The notes: generated by a model from the letters alone, not told the origin. DNA of 64,000 nucleotides from Rehmannia glutinosa (GCA_016081115.2 JABTTQ020002836.1:310001-374000), one strand, 5' to 3'. Shown: positions 45,301 through 58,174, numbered from the stretch's first letter. Made by a program: numbers and translations.

Positions 45301-46681
45301 AAAAAACCCTAACTTATCGGATCAATTTGACCGATTAATACCCGATCGCGGAGCGACTTCCTCGCCTTGCTAATTGATTCTATGACGGGACTTATGTTCC
45401 ACCCAATCTTTCAAGATATCGAAGGTTGCTTATCCTTCCGATAATCATCTTCATCCATAAACTCCACCAACGCCATAATTGCCACTCGCGTTTTTTTTTT
45501 GAAAATTCTCCTTAACTGCTTCCCTGAATCAATAATACTCATTGCCTGGATCGCTGTAATTGTCATTACCTTCCCGCCGAGTCAACTTGGTGTGTCGAGC
45601 TCACGATCGGAATGGATACGTCGGGGATGGAACCGGGCAGCTCGGCTGCTATTCCACTCTTTAGGCCCCATCGCCCTAATCCAACCGAGGGACGGAGTTT
45701 GTCCAAGGGAAGCGGGTCGTAATCGAGGTATAATCATGATTATGACAAATCCGAGCCTTGCAAGCTCTCTGTGGATTTTGTCTTTGCCTACGGAGCGATA
45801 AGGTGCGGTCTTGGACCATACCGACCGGGAGTTACAAGGAAGAACGAAGGAATCATTTGTCGATCCACACGATTCCGGAGTTATCGGCCCGTTTTGGTTG
45901 GCGTTACATTTCCACGCAACCGCTTACTGTTTTTGCATTGGTTGGCGCTACAAATCCGTGACGCAACCATTATCGCCTTGCATAGGATTGGCGTTACACT
46001 TCCGCACGCAATCCTACTGTCTTATTTGAATCACATAGTGCTGTGTGACCATGAATCGTATTTTTCTGAATCTGTATAAGTATATTATTTAATATTTTAT
46101 CACGACGCTTGCGAACTGTGTGTGAATCCATGCATCATACTCACGCGTTTTCATATAACTGTTTTCTCACATTATCTATATTGCGCCACACTTGCACACG
46201 ATCACCCCATCCACTGAGATTTCTGTCTCATCCCCACCTGTTTTCTAACCTTTAGATGGGGACTATATTGAAGATTTCGAACCGGCCACAGATTGATGAC
46301 CCTCGCCCTGCCTGTCGATCTTGCACCTTTTTACTGATGATCGTTCTTATTTCATGTACTTCTATTGATGTTGGACTCCCGTTTATCCTGCTACTCTTTT
46401 CTCTCTTTGACTGTAATTTAAGGGCGTAGGACCCTTTGACGATTAAGATTTGGATATTGTACTTTACATGTTGTTTTAGTTTTGGCCTGTAAACTTATTC
46501 AGGTTATTATGTTGGATGTATTTGGATTTTGTTGGAACTTAAGTTGTAACTTGTACTTGTTATCTATTTCCGCTGCTATTTAGACTCTGTCTTATTGGGT
46601 TCTCGTTGATATTTGTCTGGACTGTTTGGTTATTGTATTTAAGTTGTGGATCGTTCGTCGCGTCCCGTTTGGGACGTGACA
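42398..46681 (+). mobile_element. 5' LTR of chromovirus (4.28 kb)
   Basis: Starts TGTGAAGCCCCG and ends GGGACGTGACA. Its partner at 50233-54537 is nearly identical along most of the length. The LTR contains a TCTTCAAA-type minisatellite (43,195-43,390), short poly-phrases (AGGGACC, AAAAGCCCAAGGACTAG) and a GC-rich downstream part (45,550-46,070). Confidence 0.95.
43195..43400. repeat. TTCACATCTTCAAA-type minisatellite in 5' LTR
   Basis: Units such as TCACATCTTCAAATCTTCAA, ACAAAAATTCTTCATATCTT and CACCAACTCTTCACATCTTC are repeated about six times. The 3' LTR copy (51,040-51,250) has an extra AACCTTCAA unit, showing length change after insertion. Confidence 0.8.
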
Positions 46682-46689
46682 GTAAGAGT

Positions 46690-46701
46690 GGTATCAGAGC
46701 T
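46690..46701 (+). other. Primer-binding site of chromovirus
   Basis: TGGTATCAGAGC eight bases after the 5' LTR, the standard plant initiator-Met tRNA match. Confidence 0.9.
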
Positions 46702-47019
46702 CGGCTAGTAAGATGGAAACTTACACCGAGCTGACCCAGGATAGGACCCTCGGTTTGTGTTTTTGGTATTACCGTGACTTGACTAATCAAGTGTGAAATC
46801 GATTTCAATTTGGCGTAGAACCATATTATTGAGATTGAAACAAAGTTAGAGCGCATATTTGGAGATACCATAGTCATACTTGTCTTGACTTAGTTGATTC
46901 TTGACTGACTTTCTTTGTTCATTCTTTCCTTTTTCCCCTCCGTGTCTTTCCTTTGCCTTTGGTGATCCGCCTTAGTTTTGTTTGGTTAGGATGGAGCAGC
47001 GCCACCTACTTGGTGGGAC

Positions 47020-47694
47020 GTTTATTCGACCCGTGCCGAGCGGGGAGTACTAGGGCACTCACGATTCACTTGTACCGGGAGAGTATTCAAGCAACCTCGA
47101 GCTATCCAGGAGCGCCCGGTAATGAGGGACTTGACACAACGATTGGCAAGGAGCCAAGATGAAAAGAGCGAGTTGACCATTATCATTAAGGACCGCGACA
47201 ACACCATACGGGCGCGGGAGGATCAGATACAAATTATCCAAGAACGCATGGATAATGTGTGAGAGAAAATGAAGAGAGCAAGTGACGGCCGCCAGAAGTG
47301 GGAGATTGACGCCCGCATATCTCGCGATACCGTTGAGCGCTTGGAGGAGACCCTCATCAAGCAGATGACAGTGATAGAGGACCTTACACAGGCCCTAGCT
47401 CAGAGAGACGCTGCTTTAGAGGCTGCTCTGGCAGCTAATGCACAGCCATTGCCACCACCCGAGGTGGGGCCCGTACCCGACGCTGAGGAGGACCCTGAGG
47501 AGGATCCTGAGGAGGATCCAGTCGAGGTCGGAGAGCATGAGGCACCTGAGGCTGCTCCGCTTGATGATGCACAGGGATTCGAGCAGTGGTTAGATTTCGT
47601 CGATTGGCCCGAGGTCGAGGCGCCACCTCAGCCTGACCAGGCCCCGGTTATGGACGTAGCAGCTAGTGACGATGATGGCGATCTCACTGATTAG
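47020..47694 (+). CDS. Coiled-coil/acidic ORF in the chromovirus interior, one internal stop
   Basis: One continuous frame can be read from about 47,040 to the TAA/TAG region at 47694, broken only by a TGA at about 47,262. The downstream half from 47269 starts MKRASDGRQKWEIDARISRD. The upstream half reads MRDLTQRLARSQDEKSELTI and then RDNTIRAREDQIQIIQERMD. Heptad-like hydrophobics and charged residues indicate a coiled coil across about 90 residues. The C-terminal half is Pro/Glu/Asp-rich with DPEEDPEEDP repeats and ends DVAASDDDGDLTD. It has no zinc knuckle or Gag fold that I recognise. It sits where gag should start. It could be a derived Gag or an acquired accessory protein. The codon composition is far more GC-rich than the surroundings. 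Confidence 0.5.
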
Positions 47695-47699
47695 CTAGC

Positions 47700-49095
47700 T
47701 TGATTGTCGGTTGTGCTTCGTTATTGTAGACACTTTTCCACCATGATGTACCTTGTTTCCTGTTGTATTAGATTCAGTTGTATTTTGGTTCAGATGTATC
47801 TTTGACTCGGTATTACTAGTGTTGGACTTCATGGGTGTATTCCAATTTTACATTAATGGATATGCCTCATTTTGGATGTAGGTGATTTAGGAATTTCTTG
47901 ATTTGAAGGCTATAATACCCCATTATGATGAGACTTGAATGATATAAGGTTATCACTTGACAATATATGATTGGGTCATATGATATATTATAGAAGTTAG
48001 ATGCCTAATGATATTAGTTTAGAGAATGATTGTGTGGGAATCACTAAGTGGGATTTACCGATGATATGCCATTGTATTATTCGTTCTAAATACTTCTACG
48101 AGCTTAAATAAGCAAATTTGACTTGTTGTTTGGTATCGTGGATAAGATACGTAAAGGATATGACGATTATAGGGTCTCAACTGGATATTGTCACTAAATA
48201 TATTTTTAAGTTATGATATCTCATTTGTGAATTAAATTTGGGATAATGATTATCTGTGAGTATTCGGAATATTATGGTGATCTAGGCACTCACATGATAT
48301 ATGAATTTGATTGATTTCGACTTAGTTATTGAGTATTAAGTATTGATTAATTTCGGAGGAGACGGATAATAGTATTCTATATAAAGTATATGAGATGTGC
48401 ACATTTATCTGGAATAATCAAGGACCTTATGGATATGGGAAATTGAGATTGCTATCAAGATTTTGGAAGGAGCAACTCATATGATTACAACTTTGGAAAT
48501 AACTTATTAAATGATTACCGAGGTCTCGACTATTATATGTTGATGGGTGGAGATTATGGGTTGATCGTGCACTTTTAGCGATGAAATCTACTACCAATTG
48601 TTCGAGGAAATATACCACGATATGAATAGGTGTCGACTATTTAGTTAAATCGACTTTATTATAATGAGTATCACTTTCTTAGGTAAATGAAGTATTGACT
48701 TTGTGACAAGCAAGGATATATTCGGGATTTGAATTATAAGAGGTATGTTTTGAACTAATAATTATGGGAATAGTACATTAGACTGATATGTGGAGTAGAA
48801 ATGATTGGTTAAGTGATAATCGAATAGTGGTGCAAATGTTACGGATCACATGAATAGGGTACTATGAATAGTGTCTATTACAAGGTGATGACAAGAAATT
48901 TTGCATACCACTAAGGTTGTTAGAGATATTTTTGCAGAATGATTATTGGAAATTGGTTGATGGAAATTTGGATCGAATATAAGCGCCTCTAGGCCACCTA
49001 AGTTTTGATATTGAGGATGGGATAGATCCTTCATGAATAGATACAATAAGTATGAATCTCATCTAGAATTTGAAAGGAATTATTTCAGAAGAGGA
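47700..49095. other. Non-coding interior of the chromovirus
   Basis: 1.4 kb of AT-rich sequence with stops in all frames at high density and no pol motifs. It stands in place of gag, protease, RT and RNase H. Repeated TGGATAAG / ATGATAT words, nothing more. Confidence 0.5.
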
Positions 49096-50193
49096 TTCCC
49101 GAGTGAAAATGGGAACACATAATGATGGACTTCGTGACGGATCTACCAAAGACCAGAGGAGTCCATGATGCTATTTGGGTAGTTGTAGACCGACTCACGA
49201 AACCTGCACACTTCTTACCCATTAAGAAAACTGATAGCTTGCAGAAACTTGTGCAAATTTATATCCGAGAGTTCATTCGACTGCATGGAGTACTAGTTGA
49301 CATAGTATTAGACAGAGACCCGAGGTTTGTCTCCAGATTTTGGAAGTGCTTGCACGAGAAGTTGGGTACCTCGCTAAGTTTCAGCACAGCAGCACATCCA
49401 CAAACTGATGGACAGTCTGAGCGAATGATTCAAACCTTGGAAGATATGTTGCGAGCCTGCACGTTGGATTTCCCAAGAAGTTGGGATTCGCACTTACCAT
49501 TAGCTGAGTTCGCCTACAATAACAGTTATCAGGCCACGATTGGGATGACACCCTACGAGGCATTATATGGGTGAAAATGTAGATCCCCACTACACTGGGA
49601 GATTGACGACCAATGGACTCCGAAAGAGAAACGAAAGTCGCCCTCGATTCCAAAGGTCGACTTAGTTCAGGAGGCCATGGAGAAGGTCAAGCGATCAAGG
49701 AGCGGAATTCGCACAGCTCAGAGCCGCCAAAAGAGTTGCACGGACAAGAGAAGAAAGGATTTGGAATTTGAAGTCGGAGATGAAGTATTTCTCAGACTCT
49801 CACCACGAAAAGGATTAATCAACCCGAAGAAAGGAGGCAAGTTGAGTCCGAGTTATGTTGAACCTTATAAGATTTTACGAGAGAATCGGGAAGTTAGCCT
49901 ATCAACTCGAGTTACCAGCACCATATGCGGGAATGCGCGATGTATTCCACGTATCAAGATTGAAGAAGTATCAACCAGATCCCGAACATATCATCACTCG
50001 TGGTACTCCTTCTCTAATGGAAAATCTATCCTACACCAAGAGGCCAATCCGGATTATTGATCAGCAGATATGACAGTTGCGTAAGAGAGAAATCCCGATG
50101 GTTAAAGTGGTGTGGCAGAACCACAACCGAGACGAAGACGCAACGTGGGAGATGGAAGAAGACATAAGGAATCAATATCCAGAACTATTCTGA
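49096..50193 (+). pseudogene. Chromovirus integrase with chromodomain-like tail, frameshifted
   Basis: The core (49122-49574) has the Ty3/gypsy integrase motifs MDFVTDLPKTRG, VVVDRLTKPAHFLP, DRDPRF, HPQTDGQSERMIQTLEDML and EFAYNNSY...MTPYEALYG. The DDE acidic residues appear present (MDF, DRDPRF, QSER). Breaks: PE-TGA before KWEHI, a TGA after EALYG at 49575, and a frame change near 49,880. The C-terminal region follows (TAQSRQKSCTDKRRKDLEFE, VFHVSRLKKYQPDPEHI). The final VVWQNHNRDEDATWEMEEDI...YPELF (50098-50190) resembles the chromodomain-type end of Tekay/Del elements. Not functional as read. Confidence 0.85.
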
Positions 50194-50220
50194 AGAGAAT
50201 TTGGGGACCAAATTCTTTTA

Positions 50221-50232
50221 AGGAGGGGAGGA
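50221..50232 (+). other. Polypurine tract of chromovirus
   Basis: AGGAGGGGAGGA immediately before the 3' LTR. Confidence 0.9.
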
Positions 50233-53200
50233 TGTGAAGCCCCGATTTTTCCGAGCTTATAATTGATCCTTATTGTTGTTTATATTTTTGATCGACTATT
50301 TTACCGCGTCATTTTGACGGGTAAGTATTGATAATATATACATTTTGTACTTTATTTCATTTTATTTAATTACTTGTGATCATGATCATCATTAATTCCA
50401 TTCCTCAATTATGATCACCTGATTGATCACTATTACTATTTTTGTATTTATTAGTCACCTTAGAATTTTAAGAGACTATTTATTTTAGAGACTTTTACCT
50501 TATAGAATTAAGATTTTGATTTAGATTAAGTGATCATGAGACTTACAAGTGATCAAGGAAATCACTAAATATTTTGGAGATTGATATATTTCATCTATTA
50601 TCATCAAATTTGGGACAAAAAAAAATATATGGAATTACCATAAAGCCCCTAGTATGGACGGCCATGATGACATTTTTGGAGTAAAAATATCATCCAACTC
50701 TTGTACACCTACACCTTATATTAGTCATCTTGTGTATAATTATACCATTAATTCAAACATTATACACATCATCTCTTACATTAATTCTTTATTATTAATT
50801 TTGCCAACATGTTGGAAGTCTTCCAACATTTCTTCTCATTCCATACCTTTGACCACCCTTTTGTCCCCATGCAAGAGACAATTTGCAAGACACAAAATTG
50901 AACAAAAAATTCCTCTCTCCCCCCCCCCATGGTGGACGGCCATAATGGCAAAATTTACACAAAAATTCATTTTTCATCCAACACATTTTAATTCTCAAAC
51001 CTTTTCTCCTCCTTCTATCTAATCTCTCTCTAAAAATCCTTCACATCTTCAAATCTTCAAACAAAAATTCATTCATATATTCAAACCTTAAAACACCAAC
51101 TCTTCACATCTTCAAATCTTCAAACAAAAATTCTTCATATCTTCAAGTACCATTTCTTCACATCTTCAAAAATTCAAACACAAGTTCTTCACATCTTCAA
51201 GCCTACCTTCAAACCTTCAAGAACATCTTCTTCCTAACATCAAACATACTTCTTTCTTCAAACATCTAAACCAAAACAAACAATCTTACCACTTAAACAC
51301 TAAAAATTCGAACACCCCTATCTCAAGGTAAGAAATTTCACTCCTCAATTCAACTTACATTCTTACTACTCCTCACCTTCTCTTTTTAATATAAGCTTGA
51401 ATTTTGGATTTTGAGGTACTTAGAAGACCACTTGGAGACATGCATGCATGGTGGTGAAACTTGAAGACTTGAAGAAGAACTAGTAGAGAAAACTGGACTA
51501 CAAGGTAAGAATTGTGTACTAGACCCCTTCTTTCCTACTCTTCCTATTTTTTCCAAATTTTTAACACCCCTTTTCATTTTTGAGAAATAGGGGCTGACCT
51601 TAGGAGATTTTTTGGAGTTGAGCCAAATTTCCAATTTTTGAGCTTCAACTAGTCTCCAAACATCTACTACACAAGGTAAAGTGTAGTCCTTTTCATTTTC
51701 CTAATTCCTTCCTTTTCTCCTTAATTTTTCTCTCATTTTTCTAACTCCAAATTTTGATATTTTCTTGACTTAGGGGCTGACCTAAGAAGCCTCATCCAAA
51801 AATTGTGAAATTATCCTTTTATTTCACAATTTCCAAAATTAAGGTGGGTGGAAAATTATTTTTCCAACTTTTAGGTGTTTTATTAAAATGCATGTAGAAA
51901 GTTTGATCATGAGCCTTGAGATATATATAATCTATGTATTGCATGTCAATTTTATATATCAAATCATAAAAATTCTCAAGAGTTGCTTAAAATTACTATT
52001 TATTGAATTTTAGGTGCATGCATGTACACTTTAATGCTTTAATTGATGAATTCTTGTATGTATTGGACATGCATGTGTATGATCTTTAAAATCTATGTTT
52101 TGGATGACTTATAACCTGGAAAAGTCGAGCATAATTGATTAAATTTCAATTTTGGACTTAAAAATGCAAAAATGGAAAGTTGGTGGACTAAATTGCAAGA
52201 AAATAAAAGTTAAAGGACCCCTCTGCAAATTTCGAAATTTGGGACTGTACTCAGGTTCAAAAATGACTTTTGGACATTTTAATAATGTTTTAAGAGTTTT
52301 AAGATAAATAAAATCAACCTTTAAAAGCCCAAGGACTAGATTGTAAAATTTTGGAAGTTTAAGGGCTACTTTGCAATTTTAAAAACTGTACCAGACCTAA
52401 ACTTTATAAATTGAAATTTTTACTTTTAAGTTACTGGGAATCACATATTTTAAAGGTATTCCAAAAATCCAAGTGGTTAGGCTTGGAAAACAATTTTTCT
52501 AAAATTGAGGGACTAATGTGAAAAATATTAAACTTGAGGACCCAAATGAAAATTCCAGGACTTATGCAGCCCATTCACCTGGGAATACTAACTTAACTAT
52601 AACTTAATTGTATTTTGGACCCAAGGTTCAAATTTCATAACAATTGGACCCCTAAAAGCCTTAAAGGCAATTATTTTAAAATGTGACAAAAATGATATTT
52701 TCAAAAGTTGAAGGACCTACACATATTGCTTTTAAAAACTGCTTTTGTCCCAATATCCTACCAACCTTAGTGACATTTTCCAATTGGAATCACATTAAAA
52801 GCCCTTCCGGTTTGTGAGTTCCGAATTTTTAAAACTTAAGGTCCGAATTGACAATTTTTACAAATTTGGGGCCAATGTGAGATTTTTATAAAAACTCGAC
52901 CATAAAACTTTAAAAACCTGAATCTCTGGACAATTTGGAGAATTTAGGAACTGACCTCATAATTTTTCAAGGTCGGGATATTTATTTATTCAATTTGTAA
53001 CCCCAAAAGTGTTGGTTTTTACAAAACGGGGCTAAATTACAATTTTTCTTTTATAAAGGACCTAACTCAAATTATTTTCTCTTTTACTAAAATAGCCCTG
53101 GACTCTCTGAAATTGAGATTTAATTTAAATATTTTACTTTCCCAAAAAAAACCCTAACTTATCGGATCAATTTGACCGATTAATACCCGATCGGAGCGCT

Positions 53201-54537
53201 TCCTTCGCCTTGCTAATTGATTCTATGATGGGACTTATGTTCCACCCAATCTTTCAAGATATCGAAGGTTGCTTATCCTTCCGATAATCATCTTCATCCA
53301 TAAACTCCACCAACGCCATAATTGCCACTCGCGTTTTTTTTTGAAAATTCTCCTTAACTGCTTCCCTGAATCAATAATACTCATTGCTGGTTGTTCGCTT
53401 TTTGTAATTGTCATTACCTTCTGCTGAGTCAACTTGGTGTGTCGAGCTCACGATCGGAATGGATACGTCGGGGATGGAACCGGGCAGCTCGGCTGCTATT
53501 CCACTCTTAGGCCCCATCGCCCTAATCCCGCATGGCGAGGGACGGAGTTTGTCCAAGGGAAGCGGGTCGTAATCGAGGTATAATCATGATTATGACAAAT
53601 CCGAGCCTTGCAAGCTCTCTTGTGGATTTTGTCTTTGCCTACGGAGCGATAAGGTGCGGTCTTGGACCATACCGACCGGGAGTTACAAGGAAGAACGAAG
53701 GAATCGCATTGTCGATCGATCCACACGATTCGGAGTTATCGGCCCGTTTTGGTTGGCATTACATTTCCACGCAACCGCTACCTGCTTTTTGCATTGGTTG
53801 GCGCTACAAATCCGTGACGCAACCATTATCCTTGCTTGCATAGGATTGGCGTTACACTTCCGTATGCAATCCTACTGTCTTGATTTGAATCACATAGTGC
53901 TGTGTGACCATGAACTGTTTTCCTGAACTGTATAAGTATATTATTTAATATTTTATCACGACGCTTGCGAACTGTGTGTGAATCCATGCATCATACTCAC
54001 GCGTTTTCATATAACTGTTTTCTCACATTATCTATATTGCGCCACACTTGCACACGATCACCCCATCCACTGAGATTTATGTCTCATCCCCACCTGTTTT
54101 CTAACCTTTAGATGGGGACTATATTGAAGATTTCGAACCGGCCACAGATTGATGACCTCGCCTACCGCTGTCGATCTTGCACCTTTTTACTGATGATCGT
54201 TCTTATTTTATGTACTTCTATTGATGTTGGACTCCCGTTTATCCTGCTACTCTTTTCTCTCTTTGACTGTAATTTAAGGGCGTAGGACCCTTTGACGATT
54301 AAGATTTGGATATTGTACTTTACATGTTGTTTTAGTTTTGGCCTGTAAACTTATTCAGGTTATTATGTTGGATGTATTTGGATTTTGTTGGAACTTAAGT
54401 TGTAACTTGTACTTGTTATCTATTTCCGCTGCTATTTAGACTCTGTCTTATTGGGTTCTCGTTGATATTTGTCTGGACTGTTTGGTTATTGTATTTAAGT
54501 TGTGGATCGTTCGTCGCGTCCCGTTTGGGGCGTGACA
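50233..54537 (+). mobile_element. 3' LTR of chromovirus (4.31 kb)
   Basis: Starts TGTGAAGCCCCG and ends GGGGCGTGACA. Compared with the 5' LTR, most stretches of several hundred bases are identical, but small indels cluster at 53,190-53,930. Followed by ACAAC at 54538-54542. Confidence 0.95.
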
Positions 54538-54542
54538 ACAAC

Positions 54543-56280
54543 AGTTTTAAACCGTTGTCTTTTTTGCCAACCACAACAGTTTTACACCAATGAAAAACGG
54601 TTGTGTTTGAATGCGAATTTTGCAATAATATTGCACAATATTTTTTTTATTTTTGCTAATGTAAATTACAAATAAAACCTATGAAACAAGAATAAAATAT
54701 GAAATTAAACTACTTCAAATTCTATTTCATATCTCAATGTTACAAAATGCCCAAAATAATAATGATTTTGTATCAGTTATATATAAAGTATTCTACCAAA
54801 ATAAAATTCCCAAAACAACATAAATTTAATATCAGTTATACATAGAGTGCTCTGCCAAAATCAAAGTGTCAAAACAACAATAATTTTGTATTCCAATGAT
54901 CTACAAATGGTAGCTCCAAATAGTATCCCCCATAGTAACTCCAACAACATCAACGCGTCCATAAACTACATGAATTACCATAAAAAAAATCATAAGTAAA
55001 AACGAAGCAACATCCCACAACTTTGCTTAATAGAAAAGAAAATTTTAATATAGAAATATAAGTTCTAAATACTTTTTCACTAGCCAATATAATTTGAAAC
55101 GCAATATGCGTACTCAAAACACACTTCGTCGATATCTCCACGGGAGTAGTTAGCTTGTGTGAACTGTGAATAATAAATACAGACCTCATATAAACAAAAA
55201 GTTCGATGGCGTTGTAATATATAAATTAAGAAAGTCTAGAAAAATAGAATTACTATTGCTCGCAACGAAGAACTGTCAGTGGATGTAAGTTCTTTAACTA
55301 TCTGCCTCATATATCGCATTACGAAAAATCCACACTGTTGATCGTCAGGTTGTCTAGGAGCATGTGTTAGAAACAACTTGTTAATAACAAGTCCATATAT
55401 CGTTTTAAACACCTACATAATAATATGTTGGTGCCGAACCTCTCCATGTTCCTAACAGATATATGATAATACATGACGAATAGTATTCTATTTTAATCAA
55501 TATTTATATTGTTCAAATATAATCTGATCAAAGTCCACAATTCACTTACATTATGGAGAAGAACAATCATGAATACAACCACCAGCTGCAACCAAGTGAA
55601 TATGACAATTTTTATGCCTCTGATATGATGTTGCTATATCCTCAAGTGGCAGATTCATACACAGAACCAGCAAATATGTTGTTTTTATTGGATATATACT
55701 TGTTAACTAGTCAATGGTGTTCTTGTCTGCTTGGTTAATCTTTTTATTGAATATTAGTTCTTTTTTTTTTTTTTTGGAAACAAGTTGTTAGGTAATTAGA
55801 ATCCTTCATATAAAATTCAGTCTTTCTCTGCCCAGACTAAGAAACCATAACCACTTAAAAACTAGATAAGTATTTAATTTAATCTACATAAACTCATATT
55901 TGAGATTTCTGTAATGCCAAACACTAACGAGGAAGTTCACCCACTTTCCATTAATTCTCAACCACATGAATCACACATAATCCCCAAAATTCATACAATT
56001 ACAAATAAATGATAAATCAGTACATAGTTGTCATAACATTTCATATCATGTCAAGATGACTACACATCCTCTGATATGATCAACTCAGTGAACAAACAAA
56101 AATGAAGAAATTTTACCCCTTTGGTGAGTTTCATTCAGTGAACTATTGATGATTCAATTAGTACATAGCAGAAAGGATTATTTGCCTAGATTCAATTAAC
56201 ATGAGACAACAAATAGATATACCTTAACTACGTCCCATGTAGGTTGCTTTTTTCCTTTCTTTCCCTTCTCCACGTTGAAC
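54543..56280. other. CACTA interior, right of the chromovirus
   Basis: AT-rich sequence. At 54,770-54,900 a phrase (CCAAAATAAAATTCCCAAAA...TATCAGTTATA) is repeated about three times. A plus-strand frame at 55553-55738 (MEKNNHEYNHQLQPSEYDNF, then DMMLLYPQVADSYTE) looks protein-like, but I do not recognise it and no splice partners are evident. Confidence 0.4.
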
Positions 56281-56468
56281 CTTTGTAAAGCCCTACATAC
56301 ATCCAATTGATGGTTTAATAAGAATGCGCATCTAGTATACATTAATTTAATAAATCATCATATACATCAAACACATAAAAAGTGAAAAAAGACTTACACA
56401 TTCACAACTTTTTTCCAATATTCATCGCGATTGCGATGACTGCGAGGATCTAAACACCAGGAAAACTA
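56211..56468 (-). pseudogene. Two phase-matched exons of an unidentified gene inside the CACTA element
   Basis: On the minus strand an acceptor TTTTTTTTAG precedes FSWCLDPRSHRNRDEYWKKV ending AAT GT at 56402 with donor GTAAGT. After an intron, acceptor ATGTATGTAG precedes GCTTTACAAAGG, reading ALQRFNVEKGKKGKKQPTWD and VVK (about 56222-56299), then donor GTATAT. The split codon GT|G restores Val, so the junction is in frame. Other exon-like stretches lie upstream: EVGRFAEFANCFAILCEF near 56,930-57,010, and an Arg/Ser/Leu-rich start MAPSIRLSLSQAISRPPLRL at 57,500-57,560 that resembles an organelle-targeting presequence. I do not recognise the protein. It may be a captured host gene fragment or part of the element's own second gene. 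Confidence 0.4.
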
Positions 56469-57384
56469 AAAAAAAGAAATGTGCCATTAAATATGAGGCT
56501 CAATATCTTTGTAGCAAAATGCAATCCTTACTAAGTGTTAATGGCTCTCTTGTTGTAAAGGTCTCTTTAATGGATACTCTCTCTCATTCTTTTGGAAGCA
56601 TTTGAATTATCAATTTGATAACTCAACTTAGTCAGGTGTATGAACCCATGACGTAGAATTATTGTCATTCGTTATTGGCCTCGAAATACTACTCCCGATC
56701 ATGCTTTTGTTTTCTAGTTCAAGCCATTATAAAATTGGAAAAATGGGAAGTAGAAAGATCACAAGTAGTTGAAATTTTCAAATGATCAAAATCAAATTGA
56801 TAGTTTCCAATTTTCACCCAAAATCATCCTTCAATTGATATCCCAAAAACTAGAGAAATATGCCGAACAATTTTGCTAGTTTCTAATTCAGAATTCACGC
56901 AAAACAAAGAACAAAACTTACCTCGCAAAATGAGCAAAGCAAATCTGTAAATTCACATAGAATGGCAAAGCAATTGGCAAATTCAGCAAATCTCCCAACC
57001 TCAATCTATCACAAGATTTCCCCAACTGATACCAATTTAATAAAATAATAAATTGTAAAATCAATTCAGAACAGTCAAGAGAATACCAGTTCTTCCATTA
57101 GTCAAATACTAACTGCAATGTTTGAAAAGAAAAATGTTAGGGTTTGAAAATAAGAAACGAATTGAGAGAGACAGGGAGAGATAAAAATTGCTACCAACGG
57201 ATCGAGGGGAAATCAAAGCCATTTCTATTCACCTACAAAGCCAAAACCAGAAAAAAAAAAATGTCTAAGTACAAAAAAGTGACTCAAGGAACAACCAATC
57301 TAATTAAAAGCAAACAAAATTCACGCAGATTACTACCTCAATCTCACAAATAAGAAGTCCGTCGAAGATTGACATCTCACCTAA
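56469..57384. other. CACTA interior with putative upstream exons
   Basis: Introns and possible exons of the unidentified minus-strand gene. At 56,909-56,990 the minus-strand frame FANCFAILCEFTDLLCSFCE ends in GAG|GTAAG. Apart from that no feature is supported. Confidence 0.3.
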
Positions 57385-57573
57385 TCAGCTCAGACCCCCT
57401 ATACAACAAAACCATAAACAAATTAAGAAAAAACGGAAGCTTATTCTTCTAAAACAAAAATTAGAATAATCTCTAGCTAAGCGGTAGAGGAGGTGGAGGA
57501 GGCGAAGCGGCGGACGAGATATGGCTTGAGAGAGAGAGAGACGAATTGAGGGTGCCATTGGATATACTTTCAT
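57385..57573 (-). pseudogene. Putative first exon of the unidentified gene
   Basis: The frame starts MKVYPMAPSIRLSLSQAISR and continues PPLRLLHLLYRLARDYSNF. The start is rich in Arg, Ser and Leu with few acidic residues, like a mitochondrial or plastid presequence. An (AG)n run lies just inside the start. The link to exons at 56,211-56,468 is by strand and proximity only. Confidence 0.3.
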
Positions 57574-58170
57574 TTTGAAAATTTTCTTTTCGCTAGAGAA
57601 TAGTAAAAAAAATATTCTGATGAAAGTTTTTGGAAAATTTTGAGAGTGTGAATGGATATGTAATGATGAAAGTTGATTTGATTTAAAAATAGTAAAATAA
57701 TGATTGGATGTGATTGATAGTTACAAATGTGTGAGTGAGTGAATAGTAAAATTTGTGGGAGAATGTGTAATAATGATTAGTATTTTGTGAAAAAATGTGT
57801 AGATGTGATTGATGTATGAAAAAATGAGAAAAAGTGAAAGTGAGAGAATAATATATTTTCTGAAAATTTTCATAAACAATCGCATATTGGTCAAAAAAAA
57901 TTCTCTAGTGGAACGAAAATAAAATTCCGTTCATATTCAATCGCAGCCTAGGGCTTTGAGATATTTTTCTTTTTTTTAATGATATAATTTAATTGTTATC
58001 TTAAACTATTAAATAATTACAATATTTTCTTTTTCTTAAGATAAAATACAAAATTATTATTAACATTTTTTTGATACATTATTAACAGTTATTAAAAAGT
58101 TAAACCTGTTGGTTTTTTTTATTTAAAAATAATAATAAAATAAAATAAACAATAAATTTTGTGAATGTTG
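57574..58170. other. CACTA interior, non-coding
   Basis: AT-rich sequence. 57,600-57,900 has repeated words (GTGAGTGAATAGTAAAATT, AATGTGTAGATGTGATTGAT, GAAAATTTT). No gene. Confidence 0.4.
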
Positions 58171-58174
58171 TAAT

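Larger units (their letters stand above)
42398..54537 (+). mobile_element. Ty3/gypsy chromovirus (Tekay/Del-like), internally reduced; TSD ACAAC
   Basis: LTRs of 4284 and 4305 bases, target duplication ACAAC (42393-42397 and 54538-54542), primer site TGGTATCAGAGC at 46690-46701 complementary to initiator-Met tRNA, and polypurine tract AGGAGGGGAGGA at 50221-50232. The internal region is only 3.55 kb: a coiled-coil ORF, 1.4 kb of non-coding sequence, and a 3' integrase region with a chromodomain-like tail. Gag, protease, RT and RNase H were not recognised. The element must depend on a relative for mobilisation. The near-identity of the LTRs suggests recent insertion. Confidence 0.95.

Noticed and set aside
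45499..46079. Overlapping frames in GC-rich LTR part
   Set aside because: Frames differ between the three LTR copies because of indels, so no protein is conserved.
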